A DNA stretch of 64,000 bases from Hygrocybe punicea (lineage: Eukaryota; Basidiomycota; Agaricomycetes; Agaricales; Hygrophoraceae), in the NCBI GenBank assembly GCA_963556145.1, contig OY744470.1, positions 4,216,001-4,280,000 on the forward strand, in the 5' to 3' direction. The translations under genes were made by a program, and so were the position numbers. Each line of letters opens with the position of its first letter. Position 1 is the stretch's first letter. The notes below the pieces were generated by a model that was not told the origin of the DNA, ran no database searches, and was given only the letters and a program-made list of their open reading frames with translations. Positions 1 to 9,760 of this stretch are shown here, one piece after another.

Positions 1-835
1 GACCCCGTTGCCTCGCGCTGACCCCACCTTTCCCCATACCCCACCTACCAGATCTCTACCCCCGGGCCTTGGACGGCCAATCCCCGCCACACACAGACGG
101 ATAGGACTAATTGGGGTCGGACGAGCACGAAACCGTGCATTCGTTCGACCCCGTTGACGCACGCTGGCCCCACCTCTCCCCATACCCCCCCCCCCTCCCA
201 GATCTCTACCCCGGGCCCTCGGAATGCCAAACCCCGCTGCACACAGACGGTTAGGACCACATGGGGTCGTTTGAACATGCCATGGTGAGTTAGTTCCACC
301 CCGTTGGCCTGCGCTTGCCCCACCTCTCCTCATAACCCCCCCCCCCTCCCAGATCTCTACCCCCGGTCCTCGGATCCCAAAACCCCGCCACATACACACG
401 GATGGGACCCACTGGGGTCGTTTGAGCACGAGATCGTGCCTCCATTCGGTCCCATTGCCTCGCGCTGCCCCCACCTCTCATCATACCCCCCCCCTTCCAG
501 ATCTCTACCCCGGGCTATCGGAACACCAAACCCCGCCGCACGCGGATGGTTAGGACCCTATGGGGCCCGTTGAGCACGAAATTGTCAGTACTTTTCACCC
601 CGTTGGCCCGCGCTGACCCCCTCTTTCCTCATACCCCCCTCCCCAGATCTCTATCCCCGGACCTCGGACGGCCAAACCCTGCCGCAGACAGATGGATAGG
701 ACCCAATGGGTTCGGACGAGTGCAAAACCGCCCTTTCATTCGACCCCGTTGACCCACGCTGGCCCCACCTACCCTCATACCCCCCCCCCTACCAGTTCTC
801 TACCCCCGGACCTTGGATCACAAAACCCCCTTTTG
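1..835. repeat. GC-rich ~147-bp minisatellite, block 1
   Basis: About six diverged tandem units, with CCCCGTTG-type anchors near 3, 149, 301, 449, 598 and 746. Each unit has a C-rich run, CCAGATCTCTACCCCGGG, a CGGACGGCCAA-like segment and a TTGGGGTCG-like segment. The same unit makes the block at 2881-4015. Long reading frames here repeat with the units and are not genes. The array runs off the left end of the window. Confidence 0.9.
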
Positions 836-1054
836 GTCATCTTACCTGATCATACATACCACAGCCTGCCCTACTCCCTACATATGTACAGTGTATTTCC
901 ATAGAAAATAAATTTATTGAGAGTGTAATTGACTATTTAATTAATATTTAATTTATCTCCGTAACATTGCCAAAAGTCATGTGATCACGTGTCCGTTTGT
1001 TGATTGTCACGCGCAGAGTCTTGCACACGAGTTCTTCATGATGTCCCAAGATAA
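836..1054. other. Intergenic stretch before the 210-residue frame
   Basis: AT-rich sequence with no gene. AATAAATTTATTGAG near 906 could be a promoter-type A/T box, but nothing decides it. Confidence 0.3.
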
Positions 1055-1687
1055 TTGCCCAATTCCAATGTAAGCCTTCTTTACTGTGGTTCAGAATCTT
1101 CATCTCTGATATCATTCAGCCATACTGGGACACAGGACCCCCCTGCTCTCCAGCCTTTTGCCCCCTCTGCTTCACCTGCCTGCATTGACTGGAATGCAAG
1201 ATTTCAGCAGGGCTTTCAGGAACGACATGCTGCACGAGTGAAGAGGCGAGCTGAGTCCAACAAGAAAAATCTTGGTCTCAAATTATTCTCTCAGAACAAG
1301 AAGGATAATCAACATCATCATGAAGAAATCCAGCTACAACGTGAGGAGTTGAGGTTGCAGTGGAAGCTTCAAGCAGAGCATAGAATGGCTATGACCTCTG
1401 AAGAAGCCCAGTTGGATTTTGTGAGGGCACAGAGGAAGCTGAAGAAGAAGGTGGAGGACATCAGGGAGGAGGCAGACTGGCACAGGAGACATTTTCATCA
1501 GTTATGTGAGAAGACAGCAAGGTGGACAAAGGAGGAGCTTGAGGATGATCTGAGGAAGATGGTTATGAAGGGATGGAGGAAAGATATGTGGAAGACACAG
1601 TGGGGCCAACTTGAGCCAGAGAGGTTTAAACAGATGATGAAGGAAGGGCCCTTGCACAAGCCCTGGATTCTGAAAAGACATGGTTAA
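1055..1687 (+). CDS. Hypothetical coiled-coil protein, 210 aa
   Basis: This is an open frame of 210 codons. I do not recognise the family. The first ~45 residues are Ser/Pro-rich. From about residue 50 the protein is highly charged and should be helical, with QREELRLQWKLQAEHR, AQRKLKKKVEDIREEADW and TKEELEDDLRKMVMKGW segments that look like coiled coil. Codon use and composition differ from the GC-rich satellite before it and the A-rich tail after it, which argues for a real coding segment. It lies inside a putative non-autonomous Helitron module ending at 2622, so it may be a captured gene fragment. The start is uncertain, because an upstream exon could replace the first codons. Confidence 0.45.
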   Translation: MPNSNVSLLYCGSESSSLISFSHTGTQDPPALQPFAPSASPACIDWNARFQQGFQERHAARVKRRAESNKKNLGLKLFSQNKKDNQHHHEEIQLQREELRLQWKLQAEHRMAMTSEEAQLDFVRAQRKLKKKVEDIREEADWHRRHFHQLCEKTARWTKEELEDDLRKMVMKGWRKDMWKTQWGQLEPERFKQMMKEGPLHKPWILKRHG

Positions 1688-1824
1688 ACCAGACCACTAT
1701 TTTGGTCCTTTTCAACAAGTTTGGAGAATTGATGTATTCAAATAAAATTCAAGACAGCTGCCCTAGATGTGGAAAATGAAATTTCAAGCAGCACTGGAGC
1801 AATATATTGCAACTAAAGTTGAAA

Positions 1825-2115
1825 TGATCAATGTAGCCACTGGAGAATGGGTGCCACAGGTGTTTGTGAGCGAAGCGAACAAACATCCATGGCACAAAAG
1901 CATGTAATGTTCTGGGAGTAGCCACTGGAGAACAGGTGCTACGGGTGTTTGTGAGTGAAGCGAACAAACATCAGTGGCACAAAAAGCATGTAACTTTGCT
2001 GTGAGAAGCCACTGCAGGACGGGTGCTACAGATGTTTGTGAGCAAAGCGAACAAACATCAGTAGCACATAAAGCATGTAACTCTGATGTGAGTAGCCACT
2101 GCAGCACATTCATTC
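1825..2115. repeat. ~86-bp hairpin minisatellite, copy 1
   Basis: Units begin at GTAGCCACTGG-like sequence near 1833, 1919, 2006 and 2093. Each contains TGTTTGTGAGCGAAGCGAAC followed by AAACA, whose ends can pair as a stem (TGTTTGT with ACAAACA). The minus-strand frame across it gives a repeating CSLxSQTPVAPVLQWLL peptide, which I treat as a by-product of the repeat. Confidence 0.85.
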
Positions 2116-2159
2116 ACATACATCAGTGACACAAAAACTGTAAATTTGAGATAGCTATT

Positions 2160-2590
2160 CTAATAAATACTGACGAAGAAAACCCAGAAAATACATTGGA
2201 GATAAAATAAAATAAAATAAAAATCATTGACACTGTAGGAAAGAAATTTAAAATAAAGTAAAGTAAAATCAAATGAACTGAAATGAAATGAAGTCACACT
2301 GTAAGAAACAAAGTTACAATAAAATACGATAAAAGGTGAAAGAAAATCACATAAGTAAAAGTAAAATAGAGTCAAATAAATTCCAAGAAATCCCAAGAAA
2401 TCCCAAGAAATTCCAATAAATTCAATAAATTCAAATAAATTCAAATAAATTCAAATAAATTCACAATAAATTCACAATAAAATAAAATAAATTTACAATA
2501 AAATAAAATAAATTTACAATAAAATAAAATAAAATAAAATAAAATAAAATAAAATAACATAAAATAAAACCAAATAAAGTAGAATAAAAC
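2160..2590. repeat. A-rich low-complexity tail, copy 1
   Basis: Runs of AAATAAAAT and AAATTCAAATAAATTC-like words with almost no G or C. It is homologous to 4500-4830 and leads into the same terminal sequence. Confidence 0.85.
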
Positions 2591-2595
2591 TAACA

Positions 2596-2622
2596 CCGAA
2601 GCAACGCTCGGGTACCATCTAG
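2596..2622 (+). mobile_element. Putative Helitron 3' terminus, module 1
   Basis: CCGAAGCAACGCTCGG can fold into a short hairpin (CCG-A-AGC with GCTCGG). Seven bases later comes CTAG, followed by T. A hairpin just upstream of CTRR, with insertion before T, is the classical Helitron 3' end. The same arrangement recurs at 4838-4864. The neighbouring autonomous copies do not share this end, so this is another Helitron subfamily. Confidence 0.6.
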
Positions 2623-2880
2623 TCTAAAAGGAAGGGGACAATGGGGGGTCAGTGGCGTGGGGCTTTCGGTTATGGTCGCGTTTTGCTCGCGTGTGGGCAC
2701 GTTTCGTCGCTTATACTCGCGTGGTCTCGCTTGCTTAGCCACGCGAGGCCTCTGTCCCCTAGCGAGGCGAAGCCGAGCCGTTTTGGCTGCGACGCGAAGC
2801 GGAGCCCAACACCGGCCCAATACCAGAACATCATCCCCGCCACGGACTGCCAATCCCCGCGACAGTCGACGAGAGAGGAC
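2623..2880. other. GC-rich spacer, no gene seen
   Basis: CG-rich sequence between the module 1 terminus and satellite block 2. Six-frame readings here run into satellite frames, and no recognisable product was found. Confidence 0.4.
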
Positions 2881-4015
2881 CCATTGGGGTCAGTTGAGCC
2901 CAACATGGTGAGTTCCCGCGGCCCCGTTTGCCCCCGCTGACCCCACCTTTCCTCATGCCCCCAACCCAGAACTCTACCCCGGGACCTCGGATCGCCATTC
3001 CCCGCCGTACAGACACAGGAGGGACCCATTGGGGTCTGTGGAGCGCAAAATGGCGAGTTCCCGCGGCCCCGTTTGCCCGCAATGACCCCACCTGTCCCCA
3101 TACCCCCATCCCAGATCTCTACCCCGGGACCTCGGACGACCAATCCCCGCCGTACACACGTAGAGGGGACCCATTGGGGTCAGTTGAGCACAAAATCGAG
3201 GGTACGTTCGACCCCGTTGCCTCGCGCTGACCCCCTCTTTCCCCATCCCCCACCTACCAGATCTCTACCCCGGGACCTCGGACGGCAAATCCCCGCCACA
3301 CACAGTTGGATGGGACCCAATGGGGTCGGACGAGGGTAAAACCGCGCATTCGTTCAACCCCGTTGGCCCACGCTGGCCCCACCTCTCCCCATACCCCCCC
3401 CCTCCCAGATCTCTACCCTGGGACCCCGGACGGCCAAACCCCGCCGTACACACTTAGAAGGGACCCATTGGGGTTGGTTGAGTGCTAAATTGAGTGTAAA
3501 TTCGTCCCTGTTGGCCCGCGCTGACCCCCTCTTTCCCCATACCCCCCCTACCAGATCTCTACCCCGGGACCTCGGACAGCCAATCCCCGCCATACACACT
3601 TAGCAGGGACCCATTGGGGTCGATTGAGCACAAACTCGAGGGTACGTTCGACCCCGTTGCCTCGTGCTGACCCCCTCTTTCCCCATCGCCCCCCTACCAG
3701 ATCTCTACCCCGGGACCTCGGACGGCCAATCCCCGCCACACACAGTTGGATGGGACCCAATGGGGTCGGACGAGCGTGAAACCGCGCATTCGTTCAACCC
3801 CGTTGGCCCACGCTGGCCCCACCTCTCCCCATACCCCCCTCCCAGATCTCTACCCCGGGCTCTCGGATCGTAAAACCCCGCCACATACACACGGATGGGA
3901 CCCACTGGGGTCGTTTGAGCATAAAATCGCGCCTCCGTTCAGTCCCATTGCCTCGCGCTGCCCCCACCTCTCCTAATACCCCCCCCTCCAGATCTCTACC
4001 CCCAGCTTTCAGATT
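2881..4015. repeat. GC-rich ~147-bp minisatellite, block 2
   Basis: About eight units of the same repeat as block 1, with anchors near 2922, 3066, 3211, 3358, 3505, 3651, 3797 and 3942 (spacing 144-147). Each has CCAGATCTCTACCCCGGGAC followed by a CTCGGACGGCCAA-like core. Adjacent units differ mainly in the base run before CCAGATC and in a TTGAGCACAAA-like versus GGACGAGCGTGAAA-like alternative. Confidence 0.9.
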
Positions 4016-4229
4016 GCCATCCCCCCCTCCATTTAGTTATTATTTTGATTATTCTGGATGCTCTGCTTCCACTGGCTGACCCACCTCCACCTCATACCAC
4101 TGTACCATAGAATTAAATTATGAATATATTTATTATTATAAGAAATTGGTTTGGCTAACTTTGACATGGAAAAAATTATTATTATCAATAACCAAATGCA
4201 CAATTATGGAGCAAGGTTCTACTGAATGT

Positions 4230-4450
4230 GTGTAAATCTGCTATGAGCAGCCACTGCAAAACGGGTGCTATGGGTGTTTGTGAGCGAAGCGAACAAACAT
4301 CAGTGGCACCAAAAGCATGTAACTTGGCTATGAGTAGCCACTGGAGAACGGGTGCTACGGGTGTTTGTGAGCGAAGCGAACAAACATCAGTGGCACCAAA
4401 AGCATGTAACTCTGCTGTGAGTAGCCACTGCAGCACGGGTGTTGCAGGTG
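4230..4450. repeat. ~86-bp hairpin minisatellite, copy 2
   Basis: Units near 4246, 4335 and 4421 match the array at 1825-2115, including the GAGCGAAGCGAAC core with its flanking inverted TGTTTG/CAAACA. Confidence 0.85.
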
Positions 4451-4499
4451 GACATTTCCTTCATTCACATACATAAGTGACACAAAAACTGTGAATTTG

Positions 4500-4830
4500 A
4501 GATAGCTATTCTGATAAATACTGACAAAGAAAACCCAGAAAATACAATGGAGATAAAATAAAATAAAATAAAAATCATTGACACTGTAGGAAAGAAATTC
4601 AAAACAAAATAAAGTAAAATAAAATGAACTGCAACGAAATGAAGTCACACTGTAGGAAACAAATTTACAATAAATTATGATAAAATGTGAAAGAAAATCA
4701 CATAAGTAAATGTACAATAAATTCAAATAAATTCAAGTAAATCCCAATAAATTCCAACAAATTCACAGAAATTCAATAAATTCAAATAAATTCAAATAAA
4801 TTTATCATAAAATAAAATAAAACAAAACTA
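4500..4830. repeat. A-rich low-complexity tail, copy 2
   Basis: Homologous to 2160-2590. It shares the same opening (GATAGCTATTCTGATAAATA-like) and the same AAATAAATTC runs. Confidence 0.85.
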
Positions 4831-4837
4831 ACTAACA

Positions 4838-4864
4838 CCGAAGCAATGCTCGGGTACCATCTAG
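4838..4864 (+). mobile_element. Putative Helitron 3' terminus, module 2
   Basis: CCGAAGCAATGCTCGG forms a CCG(A)AGC / GCTCGG hairpin with an AAT loop. Seven bases later comes CTAG, then T at 4865. It matches 2596-2622 except for one loop base. Downstream DNA is unrelated, as expected at an element edge. Confidence 0.65.
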
Positions 4865-5080
4865 TGATGACTAGAACCCGACATATTGAAAACGAGTGCG
4901 TGGTTTTGCGCCGCCCCCAGGCCACCATGTTGGCCACAGGTCAACGATGGCACAATGGACTCGGAGAGACATGGCTCGTTATCAGCTGATTACCTAATAC
5001 AGTGACTTGATTGACTTCGTGTCCTGACTTCCGACTTTGTGTCCTGACTTCCACTTCCACTGACTTCCACTTCTACTACT

Positions 5081-8000
5081 TTGGTATATACTCGAAAATT
5101 CATAGGACTATCTGCTGTGCATGACTATATTTACAGACCAACTCATTATGAAGACATGAATTTATATGAATGGATGCAGGGTGCAGAAAGAATCAAAAGA
5201 AACATTCAAAAACCTCATGATGAAATAAACAGTGATGATGAGTTAGATGTCTTGGAATCTGAGCCACAAACTGTAACTCACAAAAAAACTTCGAGATCTA
5301 ATGTATCTACCAGTAATGACTTGCACATAGAATTTGATGATCTGAACATTAAAGATAATGACACTTTTATAGAATGTGATTCAGAGGAAAATGAGTCTGA
5401 TAGCACTGAGTCTGTCCAAGAAGATACCAAGCTTTTCCTAGAAGATCACCCATTATATGAAACACACTGTATAGAATTCAGTGAAAAGAAGAAGCATGTT
5501 GTTCCAAACTTTGTTGGTGGTTCATTGCCCAGACGTGATAGAGGAGACAGAGAATATTATTGCATCACAATGCTCACTCTATTCAAACCATGGAGATCTA
5601 GTCATGACCTGAAAAGTGAACTGGAATCATGGGATGAAGCATTCACTGATCATGAATTCACTAATAGACAATTAGATGTCATGGACAACTTTAATCTGAG
5701 ATATGAATGCCTTGATGCTAGAGATGACTATTCTGCTCAGCTTAGACAAGGAGCAGTGTTAGATGGCACTTGTCCTCAATTTATGACTTCACACATGATT
5801 TCACACTTGGATGATGACAACATTCAAAATGGTGGTGACTTTGGAGATGACAATTATGAGCAGGACAAAAACAATGCAGCTTATGGCACTAACAAATACT
5901 CTGAACTTGGTCAACATGGTAGACTAATCAAAGCTCAAATGGATGCCACTGAAAACATTGTCAGAAACATTGGTTGGCTTGATCCATGTCCAGATGGTTC
6001 AATTACAGTAATTTCTGCTCCACTTGAAGTTGAAATGAATCAACCTGGTACTCAATGGAAACAACTTGTTCAAGAACAGAGGCAAGAAATACTAGATGTG
6101 TGCAATCAACACATTCCTGCTAACTCAAAGTCTATTTCACATAAAACATACACTGATCCAAATGAAAATGAGGTGATGATTGTGGACCAATCATACTTGA
6201 TGCAAACTTTCACAGCTGAAAATGCACAGAGACAACAGCTAATTGATGCTACAGTTAGAAAATTCAGCTTGAACACTGAGCAGAAAAGAGCCTTTAGAAT
6301 CATTGCAAATCATGCTTCATCTCTCAGTAGTGACCAGTTGAAAATGAATATTGCTGGAATGGCTGGCACTGGAAAATCACAAGTCATCAAAGCAGTTGTT
6401 CATTTCTTTGATACTGCACATGAGTCCCACAGATTTGTTATTCTTGGTCCCACTGGTACATCTGCAGCTCTGCAAAATGGTTCTACTTATCACTACTTCC
6501 TGGGCATCAATCCAAACATGTCAAATAGAAATGAAGCAATGGGCATTGCTCAGCTCAAAGGTAAACTAGAAGGAGTTGACTACATTTTCATTGATGAAGT
6601 CTCAATGTTGTCTTGTCATGATCTCTACAAAATCAGTGCTAGACTAGCAAAAGCTTTGAACATACATGACATGCCATTTGGTGGAATCAACATGATATTT
6701 GCTGGAGACTTTGTACAGTTACCACTGGTTGGAGGTGCACCATTGTACAGTGGCACAGTTGGCACTCAGATCACATCAGCCTTGACAACACACTCTCAGG
6801 AAACTGCCATTGGAAAAACACTCTGGCATCAAGTGACCACAGTGGTGATTCTCAGAGAAAACATGAGACAGAAGACACAAACAACTGAGGATGCATTGTT
6901 CAGAACTGCCCTTGTCAACATGCACTATGGCAAGTGTACTGCACAGGACATTCAATTTTTGAGAACCAGAATTGCAGGCAAACGTCCAGACCAGCCCAAC
7001 ATTGCCTCCAAAACTTTTAGAAATGTTCCTATCATATGTGGCATTCACTCACAGAAGGATCAAATCAATCTTCTTGGATGTGAAAGATTTGCTTCAGATA
7101 CCAATCAAAACTTGACTAACTTCTATTCCATTGACAAATGGGGAAAGGACAAGGAGTCTAGTGTGAGAAACAAGTCACAGTCCAAATCTAAAGCAGTACA
7201 TCAATCCAGTGATATAGATTTTGATACACAAAGAGAGATATGGAAAGTGCGACATGCTGCCACTGATAACTTTGCTGGGAAACTCTCATTGTGTCTTGGT
7301 ATGCCTGTGATGCTTTGCAACAATGATGCCACTGAACTCTGCATTACAAAAGGACAAGAGGGATTTGTTGTTGGCTGGCAGTCAATGAAAGCAAGTCATG
7401 GCAAAAGAGTACTTGACACCTTGTTTGTTGAACTGGACAAACATCCAAAGCTGGTGCAGATTCCAGGACTTCCAGACAATATAGTGCCCATTGTAAAAAA
7501 CACCAAGACAATTCAGTGTGTGTTTCCCAGTGACCTGAAGGAATCCATTGAGAGACAACAAGTTTGGGTGCTACCTAACTTTGCAATGACTGCTCATGCT
7601 GCTCAAGGAAAAACACGTCCATTCAATGTTGTGCATTTAAACAGTTGCTTCAACCACATGTCATATTATTCTTCATTGTCTAGAAGTGCTTCTGCTGCTG
7701 GAACTGTAATAATTCAAGGCTTTGACACTAAAGTGATCACTAGAGGTTGTTCTGGATATCTTAGACAAGAATTTAGAGAACTAGAATTGCTTGATGAGAT
7801 TACAAGGATTAGATATGAAGGCACTTTACCTGATCACATTGATGCTGGTACACGCTCAGTTATGCTTCGAAACTTTCAGCAGTGGAAGGGAATTCACTAT
7901 GTTCCTGCCAAAACTGATACTGCTATTAAATGGTCACCAACTGATCCACTACTATTGGCTCATAGAATCCCTGACAGCCCATGGCAATTGGTTGAAAAAT

Positions 8001-8986
8001 GCGAAGGCAAACAGAAAGCAGCTGTAGTTGCAACTTCATTTGTTCCAGCAAAAGGTTCAGTTGCTATTGCTTCCACCCACAAACATTCACTTGACACAAA
8101 CAATGAACCAGTAGCTAAAAGGCCTCGGATCACCAAAGACCATGTCAACAAAGGATCAACAAGCAAGCAACAGATCATTAACTCTCCAGCTGGACTGATA
8201 TGGGATAGAAATGACTACAGCTGTGCATATGACTCATTGTTGGTGATTCTATTCAATCTGTGGAAAGACAATCATGCAGAGTGGTCTACAGTATTCAGAA
8301 GCATGAATGATCATTTGACCACATTGTCTCATGGTTTTCCACAGGTGTTGCACAAAAATGTGGCATTTGAACAGCTCAGAGATCACCTTAGAACTACACT
8401 GCATAACATGAATCCTACAGACTTTCCTAGAGGCACTGTGGGCATCAGTGTTGCAAATCTGGCTATGGAGTTGTTTAAAGTCAATGACATTGTAGCCTCT
8501 TCTCAACATGAATGTTCTCAATGTGACTTTGCAGAAGAACCCATTGATGACAGACTAGGCTATGTGTTACATGCTGATGACACCATTAAACAGTCTACCA
8601 TGAATTGGGTCGATACCTTGTCACAGAAAACAAATAGAAGATGTCCTGATTGCAACAGCAGAATGAGTCAACTTGTATTTTATAATGAAGCACCACATAT
8701 TCTTATTCTAGAGTATCCATTCAAAAATATTAAAACCAGTCACAGACTGGAATTTGTTTCAGAGACTGGCACAAAGACATTAGAACTTAGAGGCATTGTA
8801 TATCATGGTCAATATCATTTCACATCACGCATTATTACTGCACAGAAACGAGTATGGTATCATGATGGAATGATTACAGGCAACTCTTGTTCCAGAGACA
8901 CTGACCTTACACTACTTTCAGACCATGATATCAGACACTGTAAAAATAGAAACCTTGTACTAGCTATTTATGCTCAGAGTCTTTGA
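5081..8986 (+). CDS. Helitron helicase with C-terminal USP-like domain, 5'-truncated copy A
   Basis: The open frame holds the C-terminal half of a Helitron Rep-helicase. Homology to copy B starts at 5094, so the first residues are not native; the first in-frame ATG is at 5156. Pif1/RecD-type SF1 motifs are clear: GMAGTGKS (Walker A, about residue 426), FIDEVSM (Walker B), FAGDFVQLP, ENMRQ, MTAHAAQGKTR and SSLSRSAS. After a basic linker (VAKRPR) comes a ~240-residue domain with NDYSCAYDS (candidate nucleophile Cys 1048), two CxxC pairs (CSQC, CPDC), GIVYHGQYHFTSR (candidate His 1242/1246) and WYHDG. This layout resembles ubiquitin-specific proteases (peptidase C19). The Rep domain is missing, so the copy could not transpose alone. 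No internal stop is present. Confidence 0.88.
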   Translation: MVYTRKFIGLSAVHDYIYRPTHYEDMNLYEWMQGAERIKRNIQKPHDEINSDDELDVLESEPQTVTHKKTSRSNVSTSNDLHIEFDDLNIKDNDTFIECDSEENESDSTESVQEDTKLFLEDHPLYETHCIEFSEKKKHVVPNFVGGSLPRRDRGDREYYCITMLTLFKPWRSSHDLKSELESWDEAFTDHEFTNRQLDVMDNFNLRYECLDARDDYSAQLRQGAVLDGTCPQFMTSHMISHLDDDNIQNGGDFGDDNYEQDKNNAAYGTNKYSELGQHGRLIKAQMDATENIVRNIGWLDPCPDGSITVISAPLEVEMNQPGTQWKQLVQEQRQEILDVCNQHIPANSKSISHKTYTDPNENEVMIVDQSYLMQTFTAENAQRQQLIDATVRKFSLNTEQKRAFRIIANHASSLSSDQLKMNIAGMAGTGKSQVIKAVVHFFDTAHESHRFVILGPTGTSAALQNGSTYHYFLGINPNMSNRNEAMGIAQLKGKLEGVDYIFIDEVSMLSCHDLYKISARLAKALNIHDMPFGGINMIFAGDFVQLPLVGGAPLYSGTVGTQITSALTTHSQETAIGKTLWHQVTTVVILRENMRQKTQTTEDALFRTALVNMHYGKCTAQDIQFLRTRIAGKRPDQPNIASKTFRNVPIICGIHSQKDQINLLGCERFASDTNQNLTNFYSIDKWGKDKESSVRNKSQSKSKAVHQSSDIDFDTQREIWKVRHAATDNFAGKLSLCLGMPVMLCNNDATELCITKGQEGFVVGWQSMKASHGKRVLDTLFVELDKHPKLVQIPGLPDNIVPIVKNTKTIQCVFPSDLKESIERQQVWVLPNFAMTAHAAQGKTRPFNVVHLNSCFNHMSYYSSLSRSASAAGTVIIQGFDTKVITRGCSGYLRQEFRELELLDEITRIRYEGTLPDHIDAGTRSVMLRNFQQWKGIHYVPAKTDTAIKWSPTDPLLLAHRIPDSPWQLVEKCEGKQKAAVVATSFVPAKGSVAIASTHKHSLDTNNEPVAKRPRITKDHVNKGSTSKQQIINSPAGLIWDRNDYSCAYDSLLVILFNLWKDNHAEWSTVFRSMNDHLTTLSHGFPQVLHKNVAFEQLRDHLRTTLHNMNPTDFPRGTVGISVANLAMELFKVNDIVASSQHECSQCDFAEEPIDDRLGYVLHADDTIKQSTMNWVDTLSQKTNRRCPDCNSRMSQLVFYNEAPHILILEYPFKNIKTSHRLEFVSETGTKTLELRGIVYHGQYHFTSRIITAQKRVWYHDGMITGNSCSRDTDLTLLSDHDIRHCKNRNLVLAIYAQSL

Positions 8987-9446
8987 GCATCCTCCTTGAG
9001 GTCAAGCACGGCTGTCTTCATGTGTTCATCTGTTGTGTAGCATTCAAGGTCATGGAGAAGTAGGGTTGAGCAAATGTGAGTTAATTGTCAGCACACTGTT
9101 TGGGGGGCAGTTGTGTTTGGCAGTTGACCTGTTGCTCCCTGAGCAATTGCTTCATGGCTGAGAGTGTTGCATGATGATGCAACACAGGGGAGATGGCAGG
9201 GAGAGAGAAGGTTGATGAAGACTCAAGACACTTTATGTAGTTTTATTTTATATTAATTTATATGTTGCAGAGGTGGGAGGTGGGCTTATTAGAATAATAT
9301 GCAATATGCAACACATGCTATGTATCTGATGCCATATGTAATATGCTTTATGCAATTTTATCTTATTGCTTAATTCAATAAAGAAGTGAGGAGGGGGAAA
9401 AAAGAACTCGTTCATGCCATGCGCAGCATTGGCCCACTAAACAAGT
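5094..9446 (+). mobile_element. Helitron copy A, 4353-bp segment shared with copy B
   Basis: The segment matches 11934-16286 in inverted orientation, with exactly the same length, so there is no net indel. The encoded proteins appear identical over about 1296 residues. The few differences I saw lie in the last ~25 bases (GCATTGGCCC against GCACTGACCC). The 5' edge falls in the middle of the coding sequence. The 3' edge is CTAAACAAGT, preceded by an imperfect hairpin CCATGC-GCA-GCATTGG. Upstream of 5094 there is GACTTCCACTTC-type simple repeat. Confidence 0.85.
8987..9446 (+). other. Helitron copy A 3' untranslated region
   Basis: 460 bp after the stop codon with no gene. It includes AATTCAATAAAG near 9372, a possible poly(A) signal (AATAAA), followed by a G-rich/A-rich run and the terminal hairpin candidate at 9418-9432. 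Confidence 0.5.
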
Positions 9447-9760
9447 GCTACTGATACACCAAGCCTTGTGCGCTCAGTGTGCATTATCTACTGCTTGACG
9501 GCCACACAAGTTGCTGAGTCAGCAACTTATCAGCCAATCAGAACTCGAATAAAAGTTGTACTGACAGAAACTCTCGTCTTCGTTGTGGTTGAGGCCATTA
9601 GAAACGTTAAGGAAAATGTGAAAGGTTATGAAGGGGGCACCCTGAGGGTACTGTTGAGAAATATTGATTGATTTAGCCTGTGGATTGGTGGACTGGGCAT
9701 GGATAACGATGATGTCGCGTCAGTCTATAAACTCACCAAGACTCCCTTCTCGATTTATAC

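Noticed and set aside
45..904. Overlapping 60-100 codon frames on both strands in the satellite
   Set aside because: They recur with the ~147-bp unit and are proline/arginine-rich in several frames at once, as expected for repetitive GC-rich DNA.
2670..3905. Frames up to 157 codons in satellite block 2
   Set aside because: Same reason: repeat-driven open frames, with no motif or splice evidence.
1825..4450. Regularly spaced repeats as a possible CRISPR array
   Set aside because: Units are head to tail without unique spacers, and the host is eukaryotic. They are minisatellites.
6106..8521. Antisense frames of 65-90 codons within the Helitron helicase (and mirrored at 12859-15274)
   Set aside because: Shadows of the coding strand. 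Their identity between copies only reflects the DNA identity of the two arms.
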